From Stagonosporopsis chrysanthemi (lineage: Eukaryota; Ascomycota; Dothideomycetes; Pleosporales; Didymellaceae), in the NCBI GenBank assembly GCA_022560025.1, contig JAFISE010000062.1:113342-177341 (forward strand): 64,000 nucleotides of DNA, written 5' to 3'. The notes beneath the pieces are model-generated. The model ran no database searches. It had not been told where the DNA came from and saw nothing but the letters and a program-made list of their open reading frames with translations. Below are positions 20,175 through 29,572 of the stretch, one piece after another. Numbering within the stretch: position 1 is the stretch's first letter; each line of letters begins with the position of its first letter. Both the position numbers and the translations under genes were made by a program.

Positions 20175-22071
20175 CTAAGCTTCGCGGTGTCTATCAAGCT
20201 CCTCCAGAGCTGCTCTTCTTCGTGCGTGCTCGCCGTGTATTCCCCACAGACACACAGCAATACCGAGCACACTTGACAGCAGCGTGACATAATAAGCCTT
20301 CTGATAACACTGCAGACCTTCTTCACAGTTTCGATTACCATCCGGTTGCACGGTTGAGTTGGAGTCGTACACAACGCCATAGAAGAGGTTGTAGACATTG
20401 CCACTGAATACAGGGGCCAACGTCAGAAAACCCCAGTTGACCGAGAAGCCATCAGGGCCGAAAGTGTCGACCACGACTGCTGGAAGAACACCGAAGGTAA
20501 CGCCGTACGCCAGACCACATAGGCCAGAGACTACCCAGAGGTAGTTTGGGTTCTCGATACGGGTCGCGCAGAACTGGTCAATCGCGAAGATAAAAGATGA
20601 AATAACGACGCACCAGAAGCGCGAATGGCCGAGGCGCTTAACGATGAAGTCGGAGCCGATGCCTGATGAGAGGCGGCCGAAGAAGGAACCGAGCGAGATA
20701 ATAGAGACGTGCAAGAGCTGGCGGTGCGCGACGAAATCCTTGCTTGCAGACTTGTCGAAGTGGTTCCACAGAGCTTGAACGTCATGGCCGATGTTACTGA
20801 TGGAGTCAGTACAGAATGTACACTAGCATACGACAATGCAGAGACTTGCTTTATGGTCATGATACCAACACCTGTCAAAAGGCCCATGAGCAGCCAAAGT
20901 AGCCAGAATTCCGATTTACATAGCAGGGCGAAGCCAGTGATGTCTAGACAGTGTGAGTGAGATGACTTCTTGCTATGTCTGCTTGCAGCGTCATCCTCTG
21001 GATCAATGTCTCCAGGGCCAGAAAGGAGCGAAGATGTTTCGGTCGACGATCGGCTCGGGTCATCTTCATCTGTTGGACGTGGTTGGTATATGATGGGGGA
21101 GTATATAGACTACGACTACGATCCAAGAAAAGAGGTGGCACTTACTGACTTCTTCAGCGGGAAGCACGGTGGCGCTGAATTTGCTTCGATTGGAATTCGT
21201 CCTGTGTAGAACGTTCGAGTTGCGACGAGTCCGCTCATTTGTTGGCAGTACTGCGTAGCTGGTCCCACTCTGGTGGTCTACTACGATGAGGAAGGGGATA
21301 GAGACGAGGACGAGCAGCGAAGTAGCCAGGGAGAGCATGGTGAGCAGGCCTGAGGTATTGCCAGGAAAAGCAATACCAGCGATGAGAGTATAAAAAAAGG
21401 CGCTTAATCCAAAAGCTGCCAGAGGGAAAGCCGTCGCCGACCCGCGGTGTGTTGGCCAATTCAATGTTGCTGGATGTGTTAGTGCGTGCTTCGAACAGAC
21501 GCAGCGACATGCTCACCCGTTTTCAAAGCGGCCTGGAATGCAGCGCAGCTGCCAACGCCGGTAACAAAAGAATAGAAGGATATCATGCCAACGCTCATGG
21601 ATCCAGGACCACCGTCGTAGGCTATCAGGAGTTAGCCATCTTTGAGACTCCCTTCCATAAATGCAACGTACCCATCTTGATGGGATAGTATCCGAGCAAT
21701 AGACAGAGCATGCCAATGATAGCTGATAGGCGAGGATTGACCCTATCCGTTATGAGACCAATTGGTATCCCTGAGGCATACATGCCCATGTTCGCTGCTG
21801 TTCCCTAAGATTGATGAGCAGCGGGTTTCGAAGTGGATGTATATGATGGCGTACGATGACATTACTCTGGGTGGTCGAGAGCTGGAGCCTGTCCGCAAAT
21901 TGCGGTGCCCACGCTGAGTATGCATACTGCGAGGTATCAGTACTCAGTGATGACAGCTGGACCCTAGACTTGACATACGTTTGTTCCACATGCCAGCGCA
22001 ATGGTCGTCGCAGCGACGACAGAGACGACCCGCGTCTTCTTATGGGGCGTGGTCTTTTCCAAGTCGACCAT
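20175..22071 (-). CDS. MFS transporter, nodulin-like/YMR155W-type, with GC-AG intron
   Basis: Seven exons: 22071-21979, 21926-21855, 21804-21672, 21621-21517, 21469-21146, 21069-20850, 20796-20175, giving 522 aa. It starts MVDLEKTTPHKKTRVV, then VAATTIALACGTNYAYSAWA as TM1. Marks of the nodulin-like MFS group (yeast YMR155W relatives) are GTAANMGMYASGIPIGLITD, GYYPIKMAYDGG, FHT-less NWPTHRGSATAFPLAAFGLS, GLLTGVGIMTINNIGHDVQA and LHVSIISLGSFFGRLSSGIG. About 12 membrane segments are present, with a long hydrophilic loop (about residues 220-310) rich in Ser, Asp and Arg. The sixth intron (20849-20797) starts with GC, not GT; it restores the family INN motif. The substrate is unknown. The gene is divergent from TMS1 over 420 bp. 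Confidence 0.88.
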
Positions 22072-22491
22072 GGCAGGCAATGAGTATCGTGTGTTAAGGA
22101 GTCGCGGCAGTCATCGAGCACAGGTTTGAGATTGGGAGGGTTGCGCAATGGCAGCAAGTGGGTCGAACAGATAACGGCAATGCACGGGGCCGGCGCAGCG
22201 GCTGGGGGACGCGTTGGCACAGCAGATGTTGGTAGAACAGAGCATACAAAGGAGTGAGAACGAGCGCAGACACAGAACAGTGCAGCAAAGCTTGCTCGAC
22301 AGCAGTCCCAGCAGCAAAGTGACGATACACAGTGACGGCTCACTGGAGTTCCACCGGACATAAGACGCCAAGCTCGGAGGCAGCCGAGCGAGAACGTCAC
22401 CGGGCTGCAATGCCGCAACTTCAACCTCGCGCGCTCTGCCTGCCAGGCGTCTCTCCACACCAACCCCACAGCATCGCACGCAACCGCAACC
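22072..22491. promoter_or_regulatory. Divergent promoter MFS gene / TMS1
   Basis: 420 bp between start codons of divergent genes. No clear motif is recognised. Confidence 0.45.
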
Positions 22492-24047
22492 ATGGGTGCC
22501 GCACTGTCGCTCCCCTTCCTTGCCATGCCCGCCATGGGTACCGTACGTCTCTATGGACACCATCTACACCACAGCACGCGCTAATGCTGCCAGATATGGA
22601 GCGTCGCCGCCTCGTGCTGTGGCGCCGCGACCTGCTCTGCCGTCATGGGTTCCTGTGGAGGAAAATGCGGCAACAGCATCGCAACCCGTATCGCCTACGC
22701 GCTCATCCTCCTCGTCAACTCGATTGTCTCGTGGATCATGCTCACTGACTGGGCCATGAAGAAGCTGTCGAAGCTCACTCTGGACTATGTCGACATCAAG
22801 TGCCACGGCGAGCAGTGCTACGGCTTCGTTGCTGTGCAGCGCATCAACTTCGCCCTCGGCTTCTTCCACGTCCTCATGGCCTTGATGCTTGTTGGTGTGC
22901 GGTCCTCCAAGGACGGCCGCGCAAAGATCCAGAATGGCTTCTGGGGCCCCAAGATCATTGGCTGGATCGCCATGATCGTCCTGACCTTCTTCATCCCGAA
23001 CTCATTTTTCATCGTGTGGGGCAACTACTTCGCCATGGCCGGTGCCTGTCTGTTCCTGCTCGTTGGCCTGATTCTGTTGGTCGACCTGGCACACAACTGG
23101 GCCGAGTACTGCCAGGAGAAGATTGAGACCTCTGAGTCGAGGGTGTGGACCGGAATGCTTGTCGGCTCTGCGCTGTTCATGTATCTGGCTTCCTTCGCTA
23201 TGACGGTCGTTATGTACATTTACTTCGCCAAGAGTGGATGTGGTATGAACCAGGCAGCCATCACTGTACGTACCGACACTCTCAATGAGAGCGCTACTGC
23301 TAACACGCACAGATCAACCTCCTGCTCCTCCTCGTCACGTCCGTTATATCGATCCACCCCGCTGTCCAGAACGTTAACCCCCGCGCCGGCCTCGCCCAGT
23401 CTGCCATTGTGGCCATCTACTGCACCTACCTGACCCTCTCCGCCGTGGGCATGGAGCCCGATGACCACCAGTGCAACCCGCTCGTCCGCGCGCGCGGCAC
23501 CCGCAAGGCCACCATCATAATCGGCGCCATCGTAACCTTCGTAACCGTCGCCTACACCACCACACGCGCTGCGACTTACGGTCTCGCTCTCGGTGCGCAA
23601 GGCAACTCGTATGGCAACGGCTACTCGCAAGTCGGCACTGACGATTACGAGCACGGTCTCGTAACCCAACAGCCCTCGTCACGCCGCGATATGCGCCAAG
23701 CCGCCCTCCGTGCTGCCGTCGAATCTGGCTCTCTCCCCGCCTCGGCACTTGACGATTCAGACAGCGAAGACGAGGACGAGTCGCCCTCCAAGGCGCCGCG
23801 CGACGACGAGCGCAACGCAACACAGTATAACTACAGTCTCTTCCACGTTATCTTCTTCCTCAGCACCGCCTGGGTCGCGACTCTGCTCACGAGCAATTTT
23901 GACGAGAAGGCCATGACGGATTTTGTGCCTGTGGGACGCACATACTGGGCCAGCTGGGCGAAGATCATTAGTGCGTGGGTGTGCTATACCATCTATGCAT
24001 GGAGTCTTGTCGCGCCGCTGGTGTTGCCGGACCGGTTTGACTACTAG
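22492..24047 (+). CDS. TMS1: Serinc-family membrane protein
   Basis: Three exons: 22492-22542, 22594-23265, 23313-24047 (introns 51 and 47 nt), giving 485 aa. The family start MGAALSLPFLAMPAMGTIWS is followed by the Cys-rich stretch ASCCGAATCSAVMGSCGGKC that marks serinc/Tms1 proteins. About ten membrane segments follow, among them RIAYALILLVNSIVSWIML, GPKIIGWIAMIVLTFFIPN and FAMAGACLFLLVGLILLVDL. Conserved later blocks are IVAIYCTYLTLSAVGMEPDD, YNYSLFHVIFFLSTAWVATL and TYWASWAKIISAWVCYTIYA. A Ser/Asp/Glu-rich hydrophilic insert lies before the last two segments. Serincs sit in endomembranes or plasma membrane and have been linked to serine and phospholipid metabolism; the yeast protein is vacuolar. 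Confidence 0.95.
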
Positions 24048-24726
24048 GAGCAGCGTTGTGCTGAGGAGTTGGCGTAGTTTGCGTTTGATGTTGTATTTGT
24101 ACGGCTAGTTCTATCATGCATTGCGAGCGTTCAACGATCATTATCATTCGAGGAGTATGATATCAATGCAACATAGATGTGAAAACGCCTCGTTGCGAAG
24201 TGGCCGTACAACAGGCGGTCACTCGGTCCTCATATCTACCTCGAAGGCCCGGCTGGAGCGGTGGCCATTGAGTCCAGCCCGGGCACTCTCCCATTGCGCC
24301 GCGCAGCGTCGACACCGTCAGTCCGGGCAATCGAGGCCAGACAGTCCAAAGGCAGCTGCCAAATGCTTCACCAAGCGCATACTTCCAGACAATGGGGCTC
24401 ATGCAACTTTTCTCCATGTTCTCAATACGCCATGTGTGCCATCCATTTGTGTCTGATCAAGAAGTTTCTGTGGTGTATCCGGCAAAGCTGACTGTGCTGG
24501 ATTGGAACAGTTTGCGAGGGCGGTCGTTTCAAGGCGTAAACTCTGCAGATCAACGGCGTTGAAAAGTCGCTTGACGGAGTCGAGCGCATGCTCGAGCAGT
24601 AGTGTTGCGAAATGATGTAGTTGTGGCCTTGACGTCCGACGTGTGTCCGCTGAAGGAAGAGTGACTTGGGTTCTCGAGGCAGGTCCATGAATCGGCAGTC
24701 GCGTAGCCAGGTTCAGCCCATGTTGC
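24048..24726. other. Intergenic between convergent TMS1 and MED21
   Basis: 679 bp. A minus-strand frame (about 24399-24660) reads as a fairly normal peptide (LHHFATLLLEHALDSVKRLF), but it has no start or splice site that joins it in frame to MED21. No gene is called. Confidence 0.5.
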
Positions 24727-25248
24727 TCACCGCACCCTCCCAACGCCCACAATCTTCTCCTCAACCTTCTTGAGCAAGGCGTCCTTCTCCTTGACAGCCC
24801 GCAATCGCTCGCCCTCCAACTCTTCCAGCTCCTTTTCCAGCTCCTTCATACGCTGCACCTGCTCAGCTTCACTCGAATTCACACCAGGCAGATTCGCAAT
24901 CAGCAATTCGATTTGCTGACTCTTGACCACAAGATCCTTGGCCATTTCCTTCAAGTCCTCCTCGAACTGCTCCTTCGTGGGCAGCGCTGGCGGCGTGTCG
25001 CTGGTCTGCGCTGTCTGCGTAGGGTTCTGTGCTGCATTCTCAGACTTGTCGGCGGCCTCTTTCTCTGCGAAGGAACTGAGTTTCTGCTGGCCTTCTGGGA
25101 CGCTGGGTGGGGCGCGTGTACGGATCTGGAAGAGCTGGGACTGCATGATGTTGAGGAGCTGCGGTGGTTAGTGGTTATGTTACCGTCATGGAGGCCTCAT
25201 GCGTACCATGTCCACTTCGTCTTGTATTTGAGTGAGGATGTCGGCCAT
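24727..25248 (-). CDS. MED21: Mediator complex subunit 21
   Basis: Two exons, 25248-25207 and 25158-24727 (48-nt intron, GTACGC...CCGCAG), giving 157 aa. The start MADILTQIQDEVDMLLNIMQ is typical of Med21/Srb7. A Gln/Thr/Pro-rich linker follows, then the conserved C-terminal helical part with LKEMAKDLVVKSQQIELLIA, NLPGVNSSEAEQVQRMKELE and a coiled coil to the end. Med21 is an essential small subunit of the Mediator middle module, paired with Med7, in the nucleus. It shares a 278-bp divergent promoter with RRG7. Confidence 0.88.
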
Positions 25249-25526
25249 TGTAAGAGCTAGGAAGGCCGGCAGCAGGAGGCAAGGTGTGTGTGTGTGACGG
25301 AAATAGCCGCGGTGGCAATGTGATCTCCCTGTGTGGGGTAGGAAACGTTGGAGCAGTCCGCGGCAGGAAGACGCGTTGTAGGGCTGAGCTAGTCCACTTG
25401 GCGTGAATCCTACGCGATGGTAACTCTCGTACACGAGACATTCGATTGCACGCACCACTCGCTCCTTCCTTTCTAGTTCTATGTAGATATGCTCTGTTTA
25501 CTCATAGCACCTCATTCTACTCTGTC
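25249..25526. promoter_or_regulatory. Short divergent promoter MED21 / RRG7
   Basis: 278 bp between divergent ATGs, with a (TG)n/(CA)n stretch near 25284-25298. This is the shortest divergent promoter in the window, suggesting the two genes share regulation. Confidence 0.4.
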
Positions 25527-26648
25527 ATGCGACCTCTCCTGCCTGCAACATGGCTACGACAACCATGGCTCCTGCCCCGACACCCCCGAAGCGCTCCGCA
25601 TAGCCTTGTCCCCCGCCGGATTGCAACCACGTCCGCGCAGCACGCCGCTCCTGTTGATCTGCCTCGACTGATTGTCAAGAATGGTTCCAAAGACCACGAC
25701 TCGCTCGAGACTTTCATCGAATATGCGACCCGCACGAAGCTCTCTCCGCTGAAGACGTACTTCGTTGGCACCCACTACGAGTACACCACTGCGCTGTCCT
25801 TGATGCGCCTAGGGTTCTCTCTGCTACGAACGGGCGCGAAGAACGATGCTGGCATTGACCTGATCGGTCACTGGGTACTGGCGCCTTTGAGCGAACCGCT
25901 GCCAGTCATTATCCAGTGCAAGGCGCGCCGATGCACCCTAGGCCCCAGCCATGTCCGCGAGCTGGAGGGTTCATTTCGAGGAATACCGCCGGACTGGAGG
26001 GGCAAGCCTGTTCTTGGGCTGCTGGTGACAACATTGAAGGCTACGAAAGGCACCATGGATGCCATTGCACGAAGCCCCTGGCCGATGGGGTTCGTGCTGG
26101 TATCTAGCCAAGGGCTTGTTCAGCAGTTTGTGTGGAATAGAGCGGCGAGTGAGAGGGGGCTACAAGGCGTAGGTGTCACCGTACGGCATACGCCGCGAAC
26201 ACTCCTGGCCGAATCAGAGGTGCTGGATGAGGACGAAGATACGTCGAAGCGCAAGAAGGGGCCGTCCAAGTTTGCGAACGCAGGGACCCAGAAGGACATT
26301 CAACTGACCTGGATGGGGTCGCCAATTTTTCCGGAGCGGACTACTCTGGATCAACATACACTTTGTCTCATGCGTAGGATCAAGCCTGGACCGCCGATCA
26401 AGTCTACTGCGTCGCCGGAACGACTGAAACGCGGACCCGGTCGGCCGAGAAAGGAACTGGACGTTGACGTTCTCCCTGTCATGGGCCGAAAACCTACAAG
26501 ACACCTTGCACCTGCTCCACGGGGTGGTCAGATCGCTGTACCCCGTACGCCTCAAAATCCTGCAACTCAACCCACTGCGCTGAAGAGAAAACCCGGTCGG
26601 CCGAAAGGCTCGACATCCAAGAAAATGTCTGCCAAGGACAAAGGCTGA
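25527..26648 (+). CDS. RRG7: Required for respiratory growth protein 7-like, mitochondrial (PD-(D/E)XK fold)
   Basis: 373 aa from MRPLLPATWLRQ; the ORF is open to 25446 (400 aa), but the shorter form begins with a typical mitochondrial presequence (Arg, Leu and Ser, no acidic residue until about residue 40). The core shows the restriction-endonuclease-like pattern of the fungal RRG7 family: TYFVGTHYEYTTALSLMRLG, GAKNDAGIDLIGHW with the catalytic Asp, and VIIQCKARR with the Q-x-K motif. The C-terminal 90 residues are basic, with two AT-hook-like cores (GPGRPRK and KPGRPKG). Yeast Rrg7 is mitochondrial and needed for respiratory growth. AT hooks in this family are not something I can confirm as general, so DNA binding is an inference. 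Confidence 0.82.
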   Translation: MRPLLPATWLRQPWLLPRHPRSAPHSLVPRRIATTSAQHAAPVDLPRLIVKNGSKDHDSLETFIEYATRTKLSPLKTYFVGTHYEYTTALSLMRLGFSLLRTGAKNDAGIDLIGHWVLAPLSEPLPVIIQCKARRCTLGPSHVRELEGSFRGIPPDWRGKPVLGLLVTTLKATKGTMDAIARSPWPMGFVLVSSQGLVQQFVWNRAASERGLQGVGVTVRHTPRTLLAESEVLDEDEDTSKRKKGPSKFANAGTQKDIQLTWMGSPIFPERTTLDQHTLCLMRRIKPGPPIKSTASPERLKRGPGRPRKELDVDVLPVMGRKPTRHLAPAPRGGQIAVPRTPQNPATQPTALKRKPGRPKGSTSKKMSAKDKG

Positions 26649-26791
26649 AGGAGGGGAAGGTCTTGAGAACATATTGATCTACGAGAGATTGTTCAGCCAC
26701 AATAGGGCAAGACAGAGAGAATGGTCCAGGATCTCAACACAGCTGCGTCTGTCCACTTCCTGAAAATACGCTCCCAAAGGCTTACGTATCG

Positions 26792-27169
26792 CTACCACCT
26801 CCTACCCAATCTTCCTCGCCAGGGTCCCCTCGAAGCAAGCCCCAGCCCTGTCTGCCTCATGTACTGGTCGACAACGTCTAAGCGATCGTTCAGCACCCGC
26901 ATCCTTTCCAGGGCTTCCACAAGGCTTCCAGTATTTACAGCAGCTTGGTGTTCTCCATTGCAGTGAGCCAGCAGTAGTGGTAGCTCGCGCGCCCAATCAT
27001 CGAACCTGTGAAGGAGGCCGAGGGACCTATACTGGTAGCAGTCGAAGTTGCGCTCAAGCTCTGCTTGAGCAGGGCGGCGTAGGCCATTGTGTCGGTGGTT
27101 GCGGAGGAAGCGCATCCTGTGAGAGTAGAGAGTGCAAGGGATGATGGGGCGGTAGACTTGGGGCAACAT
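26792..27169 (-). CDS. Small hypothetical protein (125 aa)
   Basis: An ATG-started ORF convergent with RRG7. I do not recognise it. A second Met (MRFLRNHRHNGLRR) may be the start, giving a basic N-terminus that could target mitochondria. The middle (DCYQYRSLGLLHRFDDWARE, LPLLLAHCNGEHQAAVN, SLVEALERMRVLNDRLDVVD) looks like a normal helical protein, and the end is basic (GPWRGRLGRRW). The sequence does not look like chance translation, but the gene needs expression support. Confidence 0.5.
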   Translation of the reverse strand: MLPQVYRPIIPCTLYSHRMRFLRNHRHNGLRRPAQAELERNFDCYQYRSLGLLHRFDDWARELPLLLAHCNGEHQAAVNTGSLVEALERMRVLNDRLDVVDQYMRQTGLGLASRGPWRGRLGRRW

Positions 27170-28249
27170 GGTCCTTTATGGCTGCGCTGTATGACGCGAC
27201 AAAGCGGAGGTTTGTGAGCAGCCACTCAAGCAAAGCATGTGGCACCGGCAACAGAGAATAAAGCACTTCCAACAAATTTCTTCCACCACCTAAATGCTTG
27301 TCAGAACACACAATCAATTTACAGGCCCTCTCCCCAAGCACACGATCACATGCCCTGCCACCACAAAGGCCCCAGAACATGATCGATACCACGCAACACG
27401 CATGATTGACTCAACACATTTCCTTAATGCAGTACCACCCAGTCTTCGACTCCCAGTACACCGACACTCCTCTCACGGGCCATTGGCTTGAGTCATACCC
27501 CGGAGACTCTCTCTTAGCCCCCCCTCTTCTTGAGTTCTACTGGCGCCACCTAACCGCCACACAGGTATAGGATCTAGACGTCTTGCTCCACAGCACCGAA
27601 ATGTTCGCCTGGATGCATTGTTCAAAACGCATGCAGGGTCTCGTGCCGGCTCCCTTTCCAGCGGGTGGTTTGTGCGATGGAAGGGGCATGACAGCCGGCC
27701 CTTTGAGGAGCTGCGAGAGGTGCTTGGGGAGTTTGAGAAATGTTGACTGAACTGCGAAGAATTCTGGAGAAGAAGAGTGGAGGTGGGCCCTGGACTAGCT
27801 GCTTTGGAGTGGTGTGCTCGCTGCTTGCTTTAGTCGAGGGTTCTGGTTGAAGGTTGTTGCGAAGCATCTTATCTGGAGTGAAGATGAGGTTCTTTCCCTC
27901 TGCGAGATTGGACACCTGAGATCCAGGGAAGGTGCGATGAGTACACCGGTGGAAGTGAGGTGAAAGCTACTGGAGCTGCTCAAACTCCGAGAAGTGCGTT
28001 GTCCGTCATTTGCGACGTTAGAGGCCAAGCGAAATCTGCAGGAAATTAGAAGACATTGATGACCTGCGGAAAGTCCTGTGAGGCAGGAGAGCTGTGCTGC
28101 AAACTTGACATCATCTGAGTTGGCGCTTCTGGAAAGAGCGACTTTTCTTTTCTCTCACCTGCACGTTCTGTTCTTCCACGTTCTTTACCCTTCCACCCGT
28201 CGTCTTTAGACAAGTATCCTCTGTCACTCTCACGCGACTACCACGCGAC
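27170..28249. other. Gene-poor stretch with weak minus-strand frames
   Basis: On the minus strand, overlapping frames at 27795-28028 and 27622-27915 read as Ser/Pro-rich peptides. Neither has an ATG start at a convincing place, and no clear splice join was found. The region also contains the promoter of the gene at 28250. Confidence 0.4.
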
Positions 28250-29572
28250 ATGTCAACGACAGCTGCGCCAGCGCGATTGCCGCCACAACATCATCTTCTC
28301 ATACCACAAAGCAAGCAACTACTCGCGATGCTACGTTATCACCCACCAGAGAGCTTCAACACCGCGACAGCACCCATAAGGAGCGCTGCGAGTGATAGTG
28401 ATGCTCTGAGCTACACTCCTCTTAACTCTCGATCAGGTCATTTACAGTCTTTACTAGAGTTTGTACGATGGGAGAACGAGCGGGAGCGATCGAGAGTGAC
28501 ACTAGGTAGCTTTTTGCTGCGAGTACAAAGCGAGCGCGATGAAGTCGAAGCGAGGCTCCATGATGCCTCGGCGGTATGTCAACAGCATGCTCAACGGCTT
28601 TACGTGCTGACTCGATAGGCTGCGGGGGTAAAGATCTTGGACGAACTCATTGCCCTGTTAGACTGCAAGATCCCAATTTGGGGCAAGCACACAGAGTCGG
28701 AAAGAAACGTCGCAGGCGAAGAAACGAATGCAACCAAGAACGAGTGCAGACATCAGAACGTCGAATCTATGGATGTACATGCTCAGCCCAACGTACAGTC
28801 ACGATCAGCCAGGACAGTGCAACTAAACAGACGCATCATGAAGGTTGTGAAGAAGCCAACCTTAGACGAGTTGACGCTCGATGGAGCAGAAGACCTATGG
28901 AAAGAACGTCAACTTGATTTCGAGGCACTGGCAATGACAGCGAATGAGGGCGACCTCTACTGGGCCGAGTTGCTGCTTCACCTTTGCCCTGTAAACTCAG
29001 CTCCGATATCCGAAGACCAACCCTTATCAAGCCGGAAACCAGACGATGCAAGCCTCAACGACATGCAGACTCAACCGTCTGACTTGGAGACCATCGGGCT
29101 TCACTCCAATGCACTCAAGGTCGCTTTTCCCCTGTCAGATAGCGGAGCTCTAGATGTGCACACATCTAAGTGCTGTAGGACGGTTGATAAGGTTGGCTCC
29201 TCCACAAAATCAATGCAAGTAAGACTGACTGATACATAGCAACCATCACCGGCATCCTCATGGCCACTCTGCTCCGAAGGATCTCTTACGACCACCGGCC
29301 TGCAGATGCGATCCATCCACATTGAACCTACCTTGCTCAATACGAACATTGGCCCGGTAAACGCCGCCAAGCTGCCAGTCGAGAGCGCGTCTGACGCTGG
29401 TACGGATGTCATTAATGCTGTCCCTAATGAGAAGTCCATGCGCCGAGGAGAGGGTCTCGAACCTTCAATGCAAAAGATGGCTTCACGGCTGGTAGCACAT
29501 CAGAAGGGTCACCTGGCGGGCAATGGCCCAGACCACTTCCTCAGCCTGTTGGAATTAGTGAAAAAGAAGTAA
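28250..29572 (+). CDS. Hypothetical protein with in-frame TAG in a probable 87-nt intron
   Basis: Model: 28250-28573, 28619-29218, 29306-29572, giving 396 aa. The first intron (45 nt, GTATGT...CGATAG) is clear. I do not recognise the family. The N-terminal 110 residues end in a helical charged segment (WENERERSRVTLGSFLLRVQ); LDELIALLDCKIPIWGKH and a region near TLDELTLDGAEDLW follow. The rest is polar. At 29237-29239 the second exon hits TAG, after which the same frame stays open to 29572. GTAAGA at 29219 and CAG at 29303-29305 make an 87-nt, phase-0 intron that removes it. Removing only 21 nt (to the TAG), or stop readthrough, would also join the halves. Confidence 0.6.

Noticed and set aside
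24399..24764. Possible extra C-terminal exon of MED21
   Set aside because: Candidate donors near 24730 do not join the downstream open frame in phase, and Med21 already has a normal length and end.
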